This document shows, piece by piece, positions 1-5,320 of a stretch of DNA of 7,646 nt. Origin of the DNA: Halieaceae bacterium. GTDB lineage: Bacteria; Pseudomonadota; Gammaproteobacteria; Pseudomonadales; Halieaceae. The stretch is taken from assembly GCA_003523185.1 (NCBI GenBank), contig DPGN01000021.1, positions 172,461 to 180,106 of the forward strand. The letters run 5' to 3'. The notes beneath the pieces are model-generated. The model had not been told where the DNA came from. It searched no databases and was given only the letters and a program-made list of their open reading frames with translations. The translations under genes were made by a program, and so were the position numbers. The number at the start of each line of letters is the position of its first letter. Position 1 is the first letter of the stretch.

Positions 1-163
1 CACCGTCAGCACCGTCAGAACCATCTGCGCCATCTGCACCTGCAAGACCCGCAAGGCCTGCTGGACCTACAGCACCGTCGCGGCCATCGTCACCCGAACA
101 TGCTGCAAGCGTTAAAGCGAGAAAAGCAGAAGTGAGTAGATTTAGTTTCGGAGTAAATAGCAT
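1..163 (-). CDS. Collagen-like repeat lipoprotein, partial (C-terminus outside window)
   Basis: The 54 visible residues start at the ATG at 163. They comprise a short hydrophobic signal sequence (about residues 8-20), a type II signal-peptidase lipobox L-A-A-C with the lipidated Cys at residue 22, and then an acidic Gly-rich stretch. From about residue 27 this becomes near-regular Gly-X-Y triplets (GRD GAV GPA GLA GLA GAD GAD GSD GAD G), the signature of bacterial collagen-like proteins. The residue after Cys is Ser, so outer-membrane sorting is the default expectation under the Lol rule (inference). The Shine-Dalgarno GGGG (174-171) directly follows the phoA stop codon and lies 7 nt from the ATG. 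Only 11 nt separate the two genes, so they are probably co-transcribed and possibly translationally coupled. The rest of the protein, including any domain after the triplet region, is not visible, so no function beyond a lipid-anchored repeat protein can be given. Confidence 0.85.
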   Translation of the reverse strand, partial: MLFTPKLNLLTSAFLALTLAACSGDDGRDGAVGPAGLAGLAGADGADGSDGADG

Positions 164-174
164 CGTTAATCCCC

Positions 175-1794
175 TTAATCAGTGATCACAGGACGAGCAT
201 TGTTCATGATGTGGAACACCATGCTTTGCTCGACGGTACCGCGGACAAATGATGAACCGGGACCTGTGGCGTGAATAGAAATGTCTTCACCAGAGTGAGT
301 TTCAGACGTGAGCGGTACGACTGCCTCTTGGTGATAACCCGCAGTTGTGGTGTTCACGTTGGTCAAATCCACCCGCGCACCCGCTGCGATTGGACAGTTT
401 GTGTCGCTATATCCGGCATCGGAGTTAGTCTCTGTTCCAAGGTCACAGAAACCGCGCCCGTTGTTGTAGTTGACAGTAGTAAACGGTAGGCCATCGCTCG
501 CTGGCTGTGCACCGCCACCGGCGCTGTAAACCGCTTTACCTAAGATAGGATTGCCTCGTGTAACGTAGCCACCCATAGTGTTAACGTGACCGTGGTCCGC
601 GGTTACCAGGATGAGTGTTTCGTTGGGGTCCGTCGCCTCGTAAGCAGCTTTAACAGCGGTGGCGAGTGCTACTGTATCGGTCAACGCGCCAGAGTAGTTT
701 CCTGCGTGATGCGCGTGGTCAATACGACCAGACTCAACCATCAAGAAAAACCCATTAGGATTGTTGTCGAGAACGTCAATTGCTGTTTTAGTCATCTCTG
801 CAATTGATGGCTCACCAGCGATATCGTTGCCACGATCAGCTTCGTACTGCATGTGAGACTCATTGAACAGACCGAACAGTTTGTCTGTTGATTCAGTATC
901 GACAGCATCGAATCCATCTTTATCCGTCACATAAGCAACATTCATGTCGGAGTACTTTGCCATCCACTCCTCAGGCAAATTGCGACCATCGGTGCGATCA
1001 CCTTCGGCGCCGCTTTCCACAGGCTTTTCAACGTTGAACGCCACATCTTTAGGGATAAAGTGACGGCGGCCGCCGCCCATAGCAACCTCAAAACCATCAA
1101 CGTTAACGCCATCGAATCGCGCTTCGATGTTGTCCTCAAGGCTGATCAACTGAGAAGCGATATCTTCGATTTTACCGAAGCAAGATGTGCCATCTCTGAT
1201 GTCTGAAATGTCTTCGTAGTTGCGGTCTGGTGTTTTTGCGTAAAGTGCTCCAGGTGTGGCGTGTGTTAATCGTGCTGTTGAAACGATACCTGTAGACATG
1301 CCTGCAACTTCTGCCATTTCTAGGTAGGTCGTTACGCCGTTGCCTTCCAACGTATCGCAGTCGCCACGGTTAGTGTCCTCGTCGTAACCGAAAACACCGA
1401 TGTCAGTTTTAAGACCCGACACCATCGCTGTCATAGTACCTGCAGAATCAGGAACCTGTGAGTTGGTGTTGTAGGTCTTTACCAGTGCAGTGTGTGGGAA
1501 GTTTTCAAAGTACAACTCATGCTCTTCTCCACCCTGATTGCCCTCGATAGACTGGCCTTCGAAGATACGTGCGGTAGTCAATGTGACGATGCCCATGCCG
1601 TCGCCTACGAACAAAATGATGTTCTTGGCGGTCGAGGGCGTATTCATAGTTTTTTCTTTCATGGCGATGTTTGCATTCGCTTCCTGGAACCAGACGCTCT
1701 CAGTCTGATGCGCGGGCAGTACCTGCGCGTTAGCGGCAACTGCGCTACCGGCGAGTGCAACAGCCATGCTCAAGGAGCTTAGGCTTGGCTTCAT
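175..1794 (-). CDS. phoA: Alkaline phosphatase, PhoA family, secreted
   Basis: A periplasmic or secreted phosphomonoesterase that releases inorganic phosphate from organic esters. Numbering is from the preferred ATG at 1794 (539 aa). The GAGGTG at 1806-1801 lies 6 nt upstream, and an in-frame GTG at 1803 sits inside that SD, so I reject it. A Sec signal peptide ends in A-N-A at 21-23, before Gln24. The alkaline phosphatase fold carries all expected residues: Asp65 (GDGMG), nucleophile Ser117 in DSAG, His178/Thr180 (HATPGA), phosphate-binding Arg191, Glu354, Asp359/His360/His363 (RIDHAHH), Asp400/His401 (TADHGH) and His500 (ETHSG). His178 and His360 occupy the sites that are Asp153 and Lys328 in E. 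coli PhoA, so the active site is of the vertebrate/Vibrio kind. Four Cys (146, 205, 450, 467) could form periplasmic disulfides. It is somewhat longer than the E. coli enzyme (471 aa). It is the first gene of an apparent operon with the collagen-like lipoprotein. Phosphate control is likely from family knowledge, but no full Pho box is visible. Confidence 0.95.
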   Translation of the reverse strand: MKPSLSSLSMAVALAGSAVAANAQVLPAHQTESVWFQEANANIAMKEKTMNTPSTAKNIILFVGDGMGIVTLTTARIFEGQSIEGNQGGEEHELYFENFPHTALVKTYNTNSQVPDSAGTMTAMVSGLKTDIGVFGYDEDTNRGDCDTLEGNGVTTYLEMAEVAGMSTGIVSTARLTHATPGALYAKTPDRNYEDISDIRDGTSCFGKIEDIASQLISLEDNIEARFDGVNVDGFEVAMGGGRRHFIPKDVAFNVEKPVESGAEGDRTDGRNLPEEWMAKYSDMNVAYVTDKDGFDAVDTESTDKLFGLFNESHMQYEADRGNDIAGEPSIAEMTKTAIDVLDNNPNGFFLMVESGRIDHAHHAGNYSGALTDTVALATAVKAAYEATDPNETLILVTADHGHVNTMGGYVTRGNPILGKAVYSAGGGAQPASDGLPFTTVNYNNGRGFCDLGTETNSDAGYSDTNCPIAAGARVDLTNVNTTTAGYHQEAVVPLTSETHSGEDISIHATGPGSSFVRGTVEQSMVFHIMNNARPVITD

Positions 1795-1803
1795 TGGTGT
1801 CAC

Positions 1804-2166
1804 CTCAGAATTTGCTTAGTGATATGGGACTTACCTTTAAGAGTTTGCGTAGTGAGACGGAAATAGCTCACGCGAAAGAGGGTGACAACGTCGAGTTACC
1901 GAGGTGTGAAGTTAAAATCACGGTTTTTTTAATTTTTTTTAAAAAATTTATTTCCGCTTTTTTATATTTGGATGACACAGCCGCGGTGTGGTTAGTAGCA
2001 TGTATCGCCATTAAGACCACTCGGCTGTTATTAACGCCTGCGGTGAGTAGTCATGTGTCACGGAGGATTCGATTAGGTTTTTTGGTCGCTACCTTCCGAG
2101 GGTAGTGCTTGCGTCCAATTGCGTATCAAGTGTCGAAATAAAACCGAACTATAAATGCGGTGCCCT
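1804..2166. other. Intergenic leader upstream of phoA, AT-tract rich
   Basis: These 363 nt between the 94-aa gene and phoA hold no convincing gene. A plus-strand frame of about 116 codons has no recognisable product and crosses the A/T tracts. The most distinctive part is 1921-1972, dominated by T and A runs, which would be intrinsically curved DNA or an UP-like element relative to the candidate phoA promoter. A small hairpin (CTACC/GGTAG, about 2090-2105) lies downstream of the 94-aa gene. It lacks a U-run in the sense direction, so I do not call it a terminator. Confidence 0.6.
1860..1888 (-). promoter_or_regulatory. Candidate phoA promoter
   Basis: On the minus strand there is TTGTCA (1888-1883, five of six matches to the -35 consensus), then a 17-nt spacer, then TATTTC (1865-1860, a weak -10). 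The leader to the phoA ATG would be about 60 nt. The AT tract at 1921-1972 lies 30 or more bases upstream, where UP or bending elements act. The TTGTCAC in the -35 matches one half of a Pho box (CTGTCAT/C) in six of seven positions. I could not find a second half-site 11 nt to either side, so PhoB binding is unproven. Confidence 0.3.
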
Positions 2167-2451
2167 TCAGTGGTCGTTAGTCAGCTGAATAACGACTGGC
2201 GGTAAATCCACTATCTCTTGTTCCTGTTTAACTGCTGGCTTGCCATAGGCTCGGTCGAGTAGGGCATTAGCGGCAGAAACTCTAGCCGCGTCTGTGCGAC
2301 CGTTTCTGGCGACATCAACGAGTGTTTGGAGTGCTTCCTCGGTGTATACCTTGGCAAGCTCTGAGAGGCGCTGAGACTGTTCAGGAGAGGATTTATTGGT
2401 GGAGCCTGATGGACGTCCTGCTCCTTCTCGAAAGCCACCATGGCTGCTCAT
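2167..2451 (-). CDS. Small phage-type protein resembling small-terminase-associated proteins
   Basis: This is a 94-aa protein. It opens with a Gly/Arg-rich motif, GGFREGAGRPSGSTNK (residues 5-20), that I know from the N-termini of many phage small-terminase-like and packaging-associated proteins. A helical segment follows (about 38-69) with the typical 'EALQTLVDVARN...AARVSAANALLDRAYGKP' pattern (written here as two short pieces), and the tail is short and polar. AAGGGG lies 5 nt upstream of the ATG. It is shorter than a full small terminase (usually about 130-180 aa), has no evident oligomerisation or large-terminase partner here, and no other structural phage gene is present. It may be a remnant or a satellite-type packaging factor (inference). 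Its position at the far end of the putative integrated element supports a phage-related origin. Alternatively it is a stand-alone conserved hypothetical protein of genomic islands. Confidence 0.7.
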   Translation of the reverse strand: MSSHGGFREGAGRPSGSTNKSSPEQSQRLSELAKVYTEEALQTLVDVARNGRTDAARVSAANALLDRAYGKPAVKQEQEIVDLPPVVIQLTNDH

Positions 2452-2714
2452 TTGTTCCCCTTTTTGAAAAAATCTTGATATCTGATGTCTGTCCTTTGGT
2501 GAAAGTCTGAGGAAGATCTACCAGCTCGTTTTCTCTGGACACACTTAGCCCAGTAAGGCCAAGTGATTGATCTGTCCTTCGGAGCCAAGCCGTCGAATGA
2601 TCTAGTAATGTAGCGTCACCTGTCGGGTAGGGGGCGGTTGAGCGATCTCCCCTTTACGCGCTGCCTCTTAACGCAGAACCACTAGATTGCCACATTACCG
2701 ACCTCTAGCTATCC

Positions 2715-2739
2715 GTAGGTTGCCGTTAGCAGAGCCTAC
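2715..2739. repeat. Inverted repeat / hairpin GTAGG...CCTAC
   Basis: A five-base outer stem (GTAGG/CCTAC) encloses a three-base inner stem (TGC/GCA) around a CGTTA loop, with unpaired bases between. Together with the neighbouring hairpin at 2744-2771 it forms two adjacent stem-loops separated by only 4 nt. It is not followed by a T-run on either strand, so it is not an intrinsic terminator. Confidence 0.5.
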
Positions 2740-2743
2740 TCGT

Positions 2744-2771
2744 GTGAACTTCGTTTCAACAGGTTGTTCAC
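2744..2771. repeat. Inverted repeat / hairpin GTGAAC...GTTCAC
   Basis: A perfect six-base stem with a 16-nt loop, lying between the 141-aa gene and the 94-aa gene. It has no T-run and no gene overlap. Six bases over this spacing can arise by chance, so its meaning depends on conservation. Confidence 0.45.
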
Positions 2772-2835
2772 TTACCTAACTGAGGTCACTGCTCCACCCA
2801 ACGCGCAGACCGCGTATCTGAGCTACCTTTCACAG

Positions 2836-3261
2836 TCATTTGTCCATAATTTCCCAAGGCGGAATTTGCGCTGGTTCAAATGTGATGAAGATGGTTGTTA
2901 AATCAGGAACCTCGTGACTGAGGTTAGCCTCGAATCTTATTTTTTCAGGTGCTGCATGAATTTTCTGCGCCTTGTCAGTAGGGTCGTATTCCTCAAGGTT
3001 TAGATTGATCCTGAAGCAAAAGAAAGAGGGGGCGATACTGGGGTGGTCCCAGCTGGTCTCAGAAAACCCAAGAATCTGTAACTCTGGCTTAGATTTTCCA
3101 TATTCGGTTGTGGTGGCGATAACTCCACCGGATGCGGTTTCGAAAAATTTGGCTCCAGTTTCATTGAACTTAAAACCATTTTGGGCCAAAAAAATATCTT
3201 GGGCCGCATCAAAAAATTCCCTTTGTTCCTTGCTTAGACTAAAGAGTGGGTTCTTCATCAT
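2836..3261 (-). CDS. Hypothetical protein, 141 aa, last gene of integrase operon
   Basis: I do not recognise a family. The product is soluble-looking and slightly acidic, with no signal peptide or membrane segment. It has an amphipathic N-terminal helix (about residues 9-27, rich in Phe, Glu and Gln), then a region that reads as alternating short beta strands (about 46-66, 77-90 and 106-128). It contains two aromatic patches (PSFFCFRI around 78-85, and PPW near the C-terminus). Two tandem ATG codons (3261 and 3258) follow GGAG by 4 or 7 nt, so either could start it. The first 23 nt overlap the end of the 91-aa gene in another frame, which implies co-transcription and probable translational coupling. 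The context suggests accessory cargo of the element, but no function can be assigned. Confidence 0.72.
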   Translation of the reverse strand: MMKNPLFSLSKEQREFFDAAQDIFLAQNGFKFNETGAKFFETASGGVIATTTEYGKSKPELQILGFSETSWDHPSIAPSFFCFRINLNLEEYDPTDKAQKIHAAPEKIRFEANLSHEVPDLTTIFITFEPAQIPPWEIMDK

Positions 3262-3514
3262 CTAACTCCGCTTGCACCAATTTAGTTTTTACCAGCAGTT
3301 CAGCTGTCACATGTTCGAACAGAGGAGTAAGCATCGTTGCTCGACTTCCTCGCCCCGGAATAATTGCCTGTTTAGTTTCTAGCTCAACTCTGTGTTGGCG
3401 AATAAACCAGTGAAGTGAGGCAAGGGTTGGAAAAAGCTCGCCGCCAAATGCCAAGTGTTCAGCCTGCCATTTGATGATGCTCCTTGAGTGATGAAGAACT
3501 GCTTGAGGTTTCAT
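3239..3514 (-). CDS. Hypothetical small basic-core protein, possible DNA-binding factor
   Basis: The 91-aa product starts from the ATG at 3514, with GGAG placed 5 nt upstream. An in-frame GTG at 3535 would add seven residues but puts that SD inside the gene. The middle (about residues 28-56, LFPTLASLHWFIRQHRVELETK then a PGRG turn) reads like a short helix-turn-helix followed by a basic wing. Small winged-helix or excisionase-like regulators of integrative elements often look like this. That likeness is pattern recognition, not a family match. The C-terminal tail is acidic (DDEE). The gene sits 69 nt after the 202-aa gene and overlaps the 141-aa gene by 23 nt. In a recombinase module this size and place would suit a directionality factor or repressor, but this is inference. 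Confidence 0.68.
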   Translation of the reverse strand: MKPQAVLHHSRSIIKWQAEHLAFGGELFPTLASLHWFIRQHRVELETKQAIIPGRGSRATMLTPLFEHVTAELLVKTKLVQAELDDEEPTL

Positions 3515-3570
3515 ATTTACTCCAAAAAAACGCACCTGCCACGGTGTTATTCGGAGTATTAGGGAGTCTT

Positions 3571-3597
3571 TGGGCGGCCCATGCTATGGAGCGCCCA
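3571..3597. repeat. Inverted repeat TGGGCG...CGCCCA at gene end
   Basis: A six-base GC-rich stem (3571-3576 with 3592-3597) and a 15-nt spacer spans the stop codon of the 202-aa gene. In transcripts of the operon it could slow polymerase or protect a 3' end before the 91-aa gene. No T-run follows in the sense direction, so a classical terminator is unlikely. Confidence 0.4.
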
Positions 3598-4192
3598 GTT
3601 TTTGCTCTAGCCAGTTATATTCAGTCATCCAGACGACGAAATCAGTTCTAGGATGGTCAGGTTTTTGAGTGATCTCTCTGAAGGTTGGGGTTAATTTCTC
3701 GATTCGAAATTTTGTAATTAATCCCTCCCATTCCTCGCGCTTGTGAGGGGAGCGGCCAAGAATGTCCTTTGCTCGCTTTCGTAGCCGCCTCCAGCCTGGA
3801 TTTTTCCCATTCGTTTCTAGAAGCCCGACGTGGGCAACGTAGAGCGCAAACTCTACGTAGTCGGGGATTGGTTTGGCTCTCGCAGTATTACTGTCTTTGG
3901 TGCGGCTAGATATTTTTAAAAGCTGAGTAAAACGCTCGAAACAGAGCTTATCGATTTGTTTTCGCGCTTCTTGAGGATCGTCTACCGGACGTTGATTCAT
4001 GGTAACGAGAGCTGTGCGAGAGGACATTCTCTCGCTGGCAAGTTCCGCAACTAAGCGGGCGAGGTTCTGCGGCGAGATAAGCTCCTTCCTGCATCCAATT
4101 TCAAACTCTTCATTAATTTTCTCTGCGACCCTAGAGACCGAGAGAGAGTCTCTCCTGAACATTGCTGCGTAGGCGTCATTCAATTCACTCAT
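3584..4192 (-). CDS. Hypothetical protein, 202 aa, coupled to integrase
   Basis: No family recognised. The protein looks soluble and largely helical: an N-terminal helical region (about 1-60), a proline-containing linker (about 68-74), a helical stretch (75-98), a second region (110-127), a strongly basic cluster WRRLRKRAK (134-142) that could contact nucleic acid, and an aromatic C-terminus (VVWMTEYNWLEQ). There is no signal peptide, membrane segment or catalytic motif I can name. The ATG overlaps the integrase stop as ATGA (4192-4189), and there is only a weak SD of its own, so translation is probably coupled to the integrase. This fixed stoichiometric link suggests a recombination partner or an element-maintenance protein (inference from arrangement only). 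Confidence 0.78.
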   Translation of the reverse strand: MSELNDAYAAMFRRDSLSVSRVAEKINEEFEIGCRKELISPQNLARLVAELASERMSSRTALVTMNQRPVDDPQEARKQIDKLCFERFTQLLKISSRTKDSNTARAKPIPDYVEFALYVAHVGLLETNGKNPGWRRLRKRAKDILGRSPHKREEWEGLITKFRIEKLTPTFREITQKPDHPRTDFVVWMTEYNWLEQKLGAP

Positions 4193-5076
4193 TTAAAAAC
4201 TCGCTCTACCACTGATTTTCGATCTTCCACATTACTATGCATGTACCGTGCGGAGGCAGTTAGAGTCCGGTGTGCCATCACTTGCATGATTTGTGCTTGA
4301 GAAACACCTGCGTTAGCTAGTGCAGATCCGCAACCATGTCGAAGCCAATGGAACGTTCGACCTTCAAAGCCAGCTTCTTTGCAGACTTTTTGTAGCAGGG
4401 CTCGATGATTGAATGGCTTTTCTGATCTATAGCTCTTAAAAATCAGTGACTTGGGCTCTGCCTTCGGTAATTTCCTCAGTTCTTCAATACAACTATCGGT
4501 TAGCGGTGCTACATGGGGCCGTCCATTTTTAGTAACAGCGATTGAGGCTGTTTTCGCATCGAAGTCGATGTCTTCCCATTTAAGACACTTTAGGTTTCCT
4601 ATCCGTATCCCAGTGTGAAACCCCATCACAATTAATGCGGGAAGTTTCTTCCAGCGTTGGTCAACGACCCTTGCCACTGCCAGAAGACGCTCTACTTCCT
4701 CGGGTCTGAAGTATTTATCGGGGTCTACAGGCTCTGGCGCTTTCTCAAAACCACGAGTGGGTGGCACGTGAGAGCGAGGTAGTACACGAAGTCGTCGGGC
4801 ATATTTGAAGAGGCCAGCAAGGGTCGATACGAATCGATTGATTGTGGAGCCAGAGAGTGGTTGCCCCGTAGGTTGGCCTCGATCTTTGCCGGTTCCACCT
4901 TTCAGCTTTCCCCTGGCTACCAAGCGATTAATTGCTTGGTCAACTTGGTCTTCGCTAATTTGCTCGACTTGAAGTGGGCCGAATTCATCAACCCAAAAAC
5001 GAATGCGGCCTAGCGAGCCGCTACAGTGCTCACGCGAGGCAATCCATGCCTCAGCAAGTTCTTTGAAAGTAGTCAT
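4189..5076 (-). CDS. int: Tyrosine recombinase / site-specific integrase
   Basis: This DNA-cutting and rejoining enzyme would insert and excise the element. Numbering is from the ATG at 5076 (295 aa), which is placed 7 nt after AAGGA (5088-5084). An ATG two codons upstream (5082) sits too close to that SD. The N-terminal part (about 1-100) is a SAM-like core-binding domain. The catalytic domain (about 125-290) shows the full set: Arg158 (HTGIR), Lys183 in the beta-hairpin (VTKNGRP), His243 and Arg246 (FHWLR), His269 (MAHRTL) and nucleophile Tyr278 (ARYMHS). Only the usual Gly before the second His is changed, to Ala. There is no long arm-binding N-terminal domain, so the length is on the short side for phage-type integrases. 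The gene begins about 100 nt from the 3' end of tRNA-Val and reads away from it, as in elements integrated at tRNA genes. It heads an apparent operon with three small unknown genes. Confidence 0.93.
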   Translation of the reverse strand: MTTFKELAEAWIASREHCSGSLGRIRFWVDEFGPLQVEQISEDQVDQAINRLVARGKLKGGTGKDRGQPTGQPLSGSTINRFVSTLAGLFKYARRLRVLPRSHVPPTRGFEKAPEPVDPDKYFRPEEVERLLAVARVVDQRWKKLPALIVMGFHTGIRIGNLKCLKWEDIDFDAKTASIAVTKNGRPHVAPLTDSCIEELRKLPKAEPKSLIFKSYRSEKPFNHRALLQKVCKEAGFEGRTFHWLRHGCGSALANAGVSQAQIMQVMAHRTLTASARYMHSNVEDRKSVVERVFK

Positions 5077-5118
5077 GTTCATTTCCTTTCATCGCAAATG
5101 GTCACTACCCTGAAAAGG

Positions 5119-5149
5119 GCGATTTGTGTCCACCGTGGCGGTGCGATTT
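5119..5149. repeat. Short direct repeat GCGATTT beside the integrase start
   Basis: GCGATTT occurs at 5119-5125 and 5143-5149, 24 nt apart from start to start, in the gap between the integrase and tRNA-Val. Repeated short sites here could be accessory-protein or repressor sites. Seven bases is short and may be chance. Confidence 0.3.
5131..5143. repeat. Inverted repeat CACCG-TGG-CGGTG
   Basis: A perfect five-base inverted repeat with a 3-nt centre, ending 1 nt before the palindrome at 5145-5160. It lies in the only sizeable gap upstream of the integrase operon, so it is a candidate operator or recombinase-accessory site. Confidence 0.4.
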
Positions 5150-5160
5150 CTAGAGAAATC
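5145..5160. repeat. Palindrome GATTTCT-AG-AGAAATC upstream of integrase
   Basis: A perfect seven-base inverted repeat around a 2-nt centre, 68 nt upstream of the integrase ATG and 18 nt downstream of the tRNA 3' end. The two-fold symmetry is that of a dimeric repressor operator or of a recombinase core, and it could also fold as a hairpin behind the tRNA. There is no T-run, so a tRNA terminator is not supported. Confidence 0.45.
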
Positions 5161-5178
5161 AATGACTTATCTAAATTT

Positions 5179-5255
<77 letters not shown>

Positions 5256-5268
5256 ATGGGGGCGGCAG

Positions 5269-5297
5269 AGTATAAGGGGTGTCTTGATGCACCTCAA
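5269..5297 (-). promoter_or_regulatory. Promoter of tRNA-Val
   Basis: TTGAGG (5297-5292) and TATACT (5274-5269) are separated by exactly 17 nt. They are followed by a GC-rich run (CTGCCGCCCCC) before the tRNA 5' end. A GC-rich discriminator is typical of stringently controlled stable-RNA promoters (family knowledge). The -35 box lies inside the hairpin at 5277-5303. Confidence 0.7.
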
Positions 5298-5303
5298 GCA
5301 CCC
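5277..5303 (-). terminator. Hairpin ending the phyH cluster
   Basis: GGGTG-CTTGA pairs with TCAAG-(A)-CACCC, giving a 10-bp stem with one bulged base and a 6-nt loop, 18 nt after the phyH stop codon. Downstream comes CTTATACT, with only a few T residues, so as an intrinsic terminator it is imperfect. It may instead act as a 3' stabiliser or transcript boundary. It overlaps the tRNA promoter. Confidence 0.5.
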
Positions 5304-5320
5304 TGTGCCCATGTCACGCT

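Larger units (their letters stand above)
2452..2835. other. Hairpin-rich noncoding region between two small genes
   Basis: These 384 nt contain no supportable gene on either strand. Several short inverted repeats are packed together: GTAGG...CCTAC with an inner TGC/GCA (2715-2739), GTGAAC...GTTCAC (2744-2771), CTGC...GCAG (2661-2676), AGGGG...CCCCT (about 2630-2655) and a long-range ATCTAGT/ACTAGAT pair (2600-2606 with 2681-2687). GTAATGT (2605-2611) can instead pair with ACATTAC (2692-2698). These two long-range helices share bases, so they are mutually exclusive. The stretch could be a structured RNA, a replication or packaging site of the element, or the decayed remains of a gene. Nothing here decides which. 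Confidence 0.45.

Noticed and set aside
1755..2105. Plus-strand open frame of 116 codons over the phoA leader
   Set aside because: It runs antisense into phoA, crosses the A/T tracts and encodes a low-complexity product without recognisable features; it is a chance frame.
2020..2105. attC-like or integron cassette boundary in the phoA leader
   Set aside because: No paired RYYYAAC/GTTRRRY core with the usual spacing is present, and the recombinase here is not of the IntI kind in any feature I can see.
3584..5082. CRISPR, IS element or retron in the integrase region
   Set aside because: No regular repeat-spacer array, no transposase, no terminal inverted repeats and no reverse transcriptase motif are present.
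1..5178. Search for a second copy of the tRNA-Val 3' end as the other attachment site
   Set aside because: The closest matches are a 7-8 base GATTCGAA inside the 202-aa gene and a TTTTGGT near 2083. Both are too short and have no further match, so no att partner is claimed.
5101..5178. Intrinsic terminator for tRNA-Val
   Set aside because: Stem-loops exist, but none is followed by a T-run in the sense direction.
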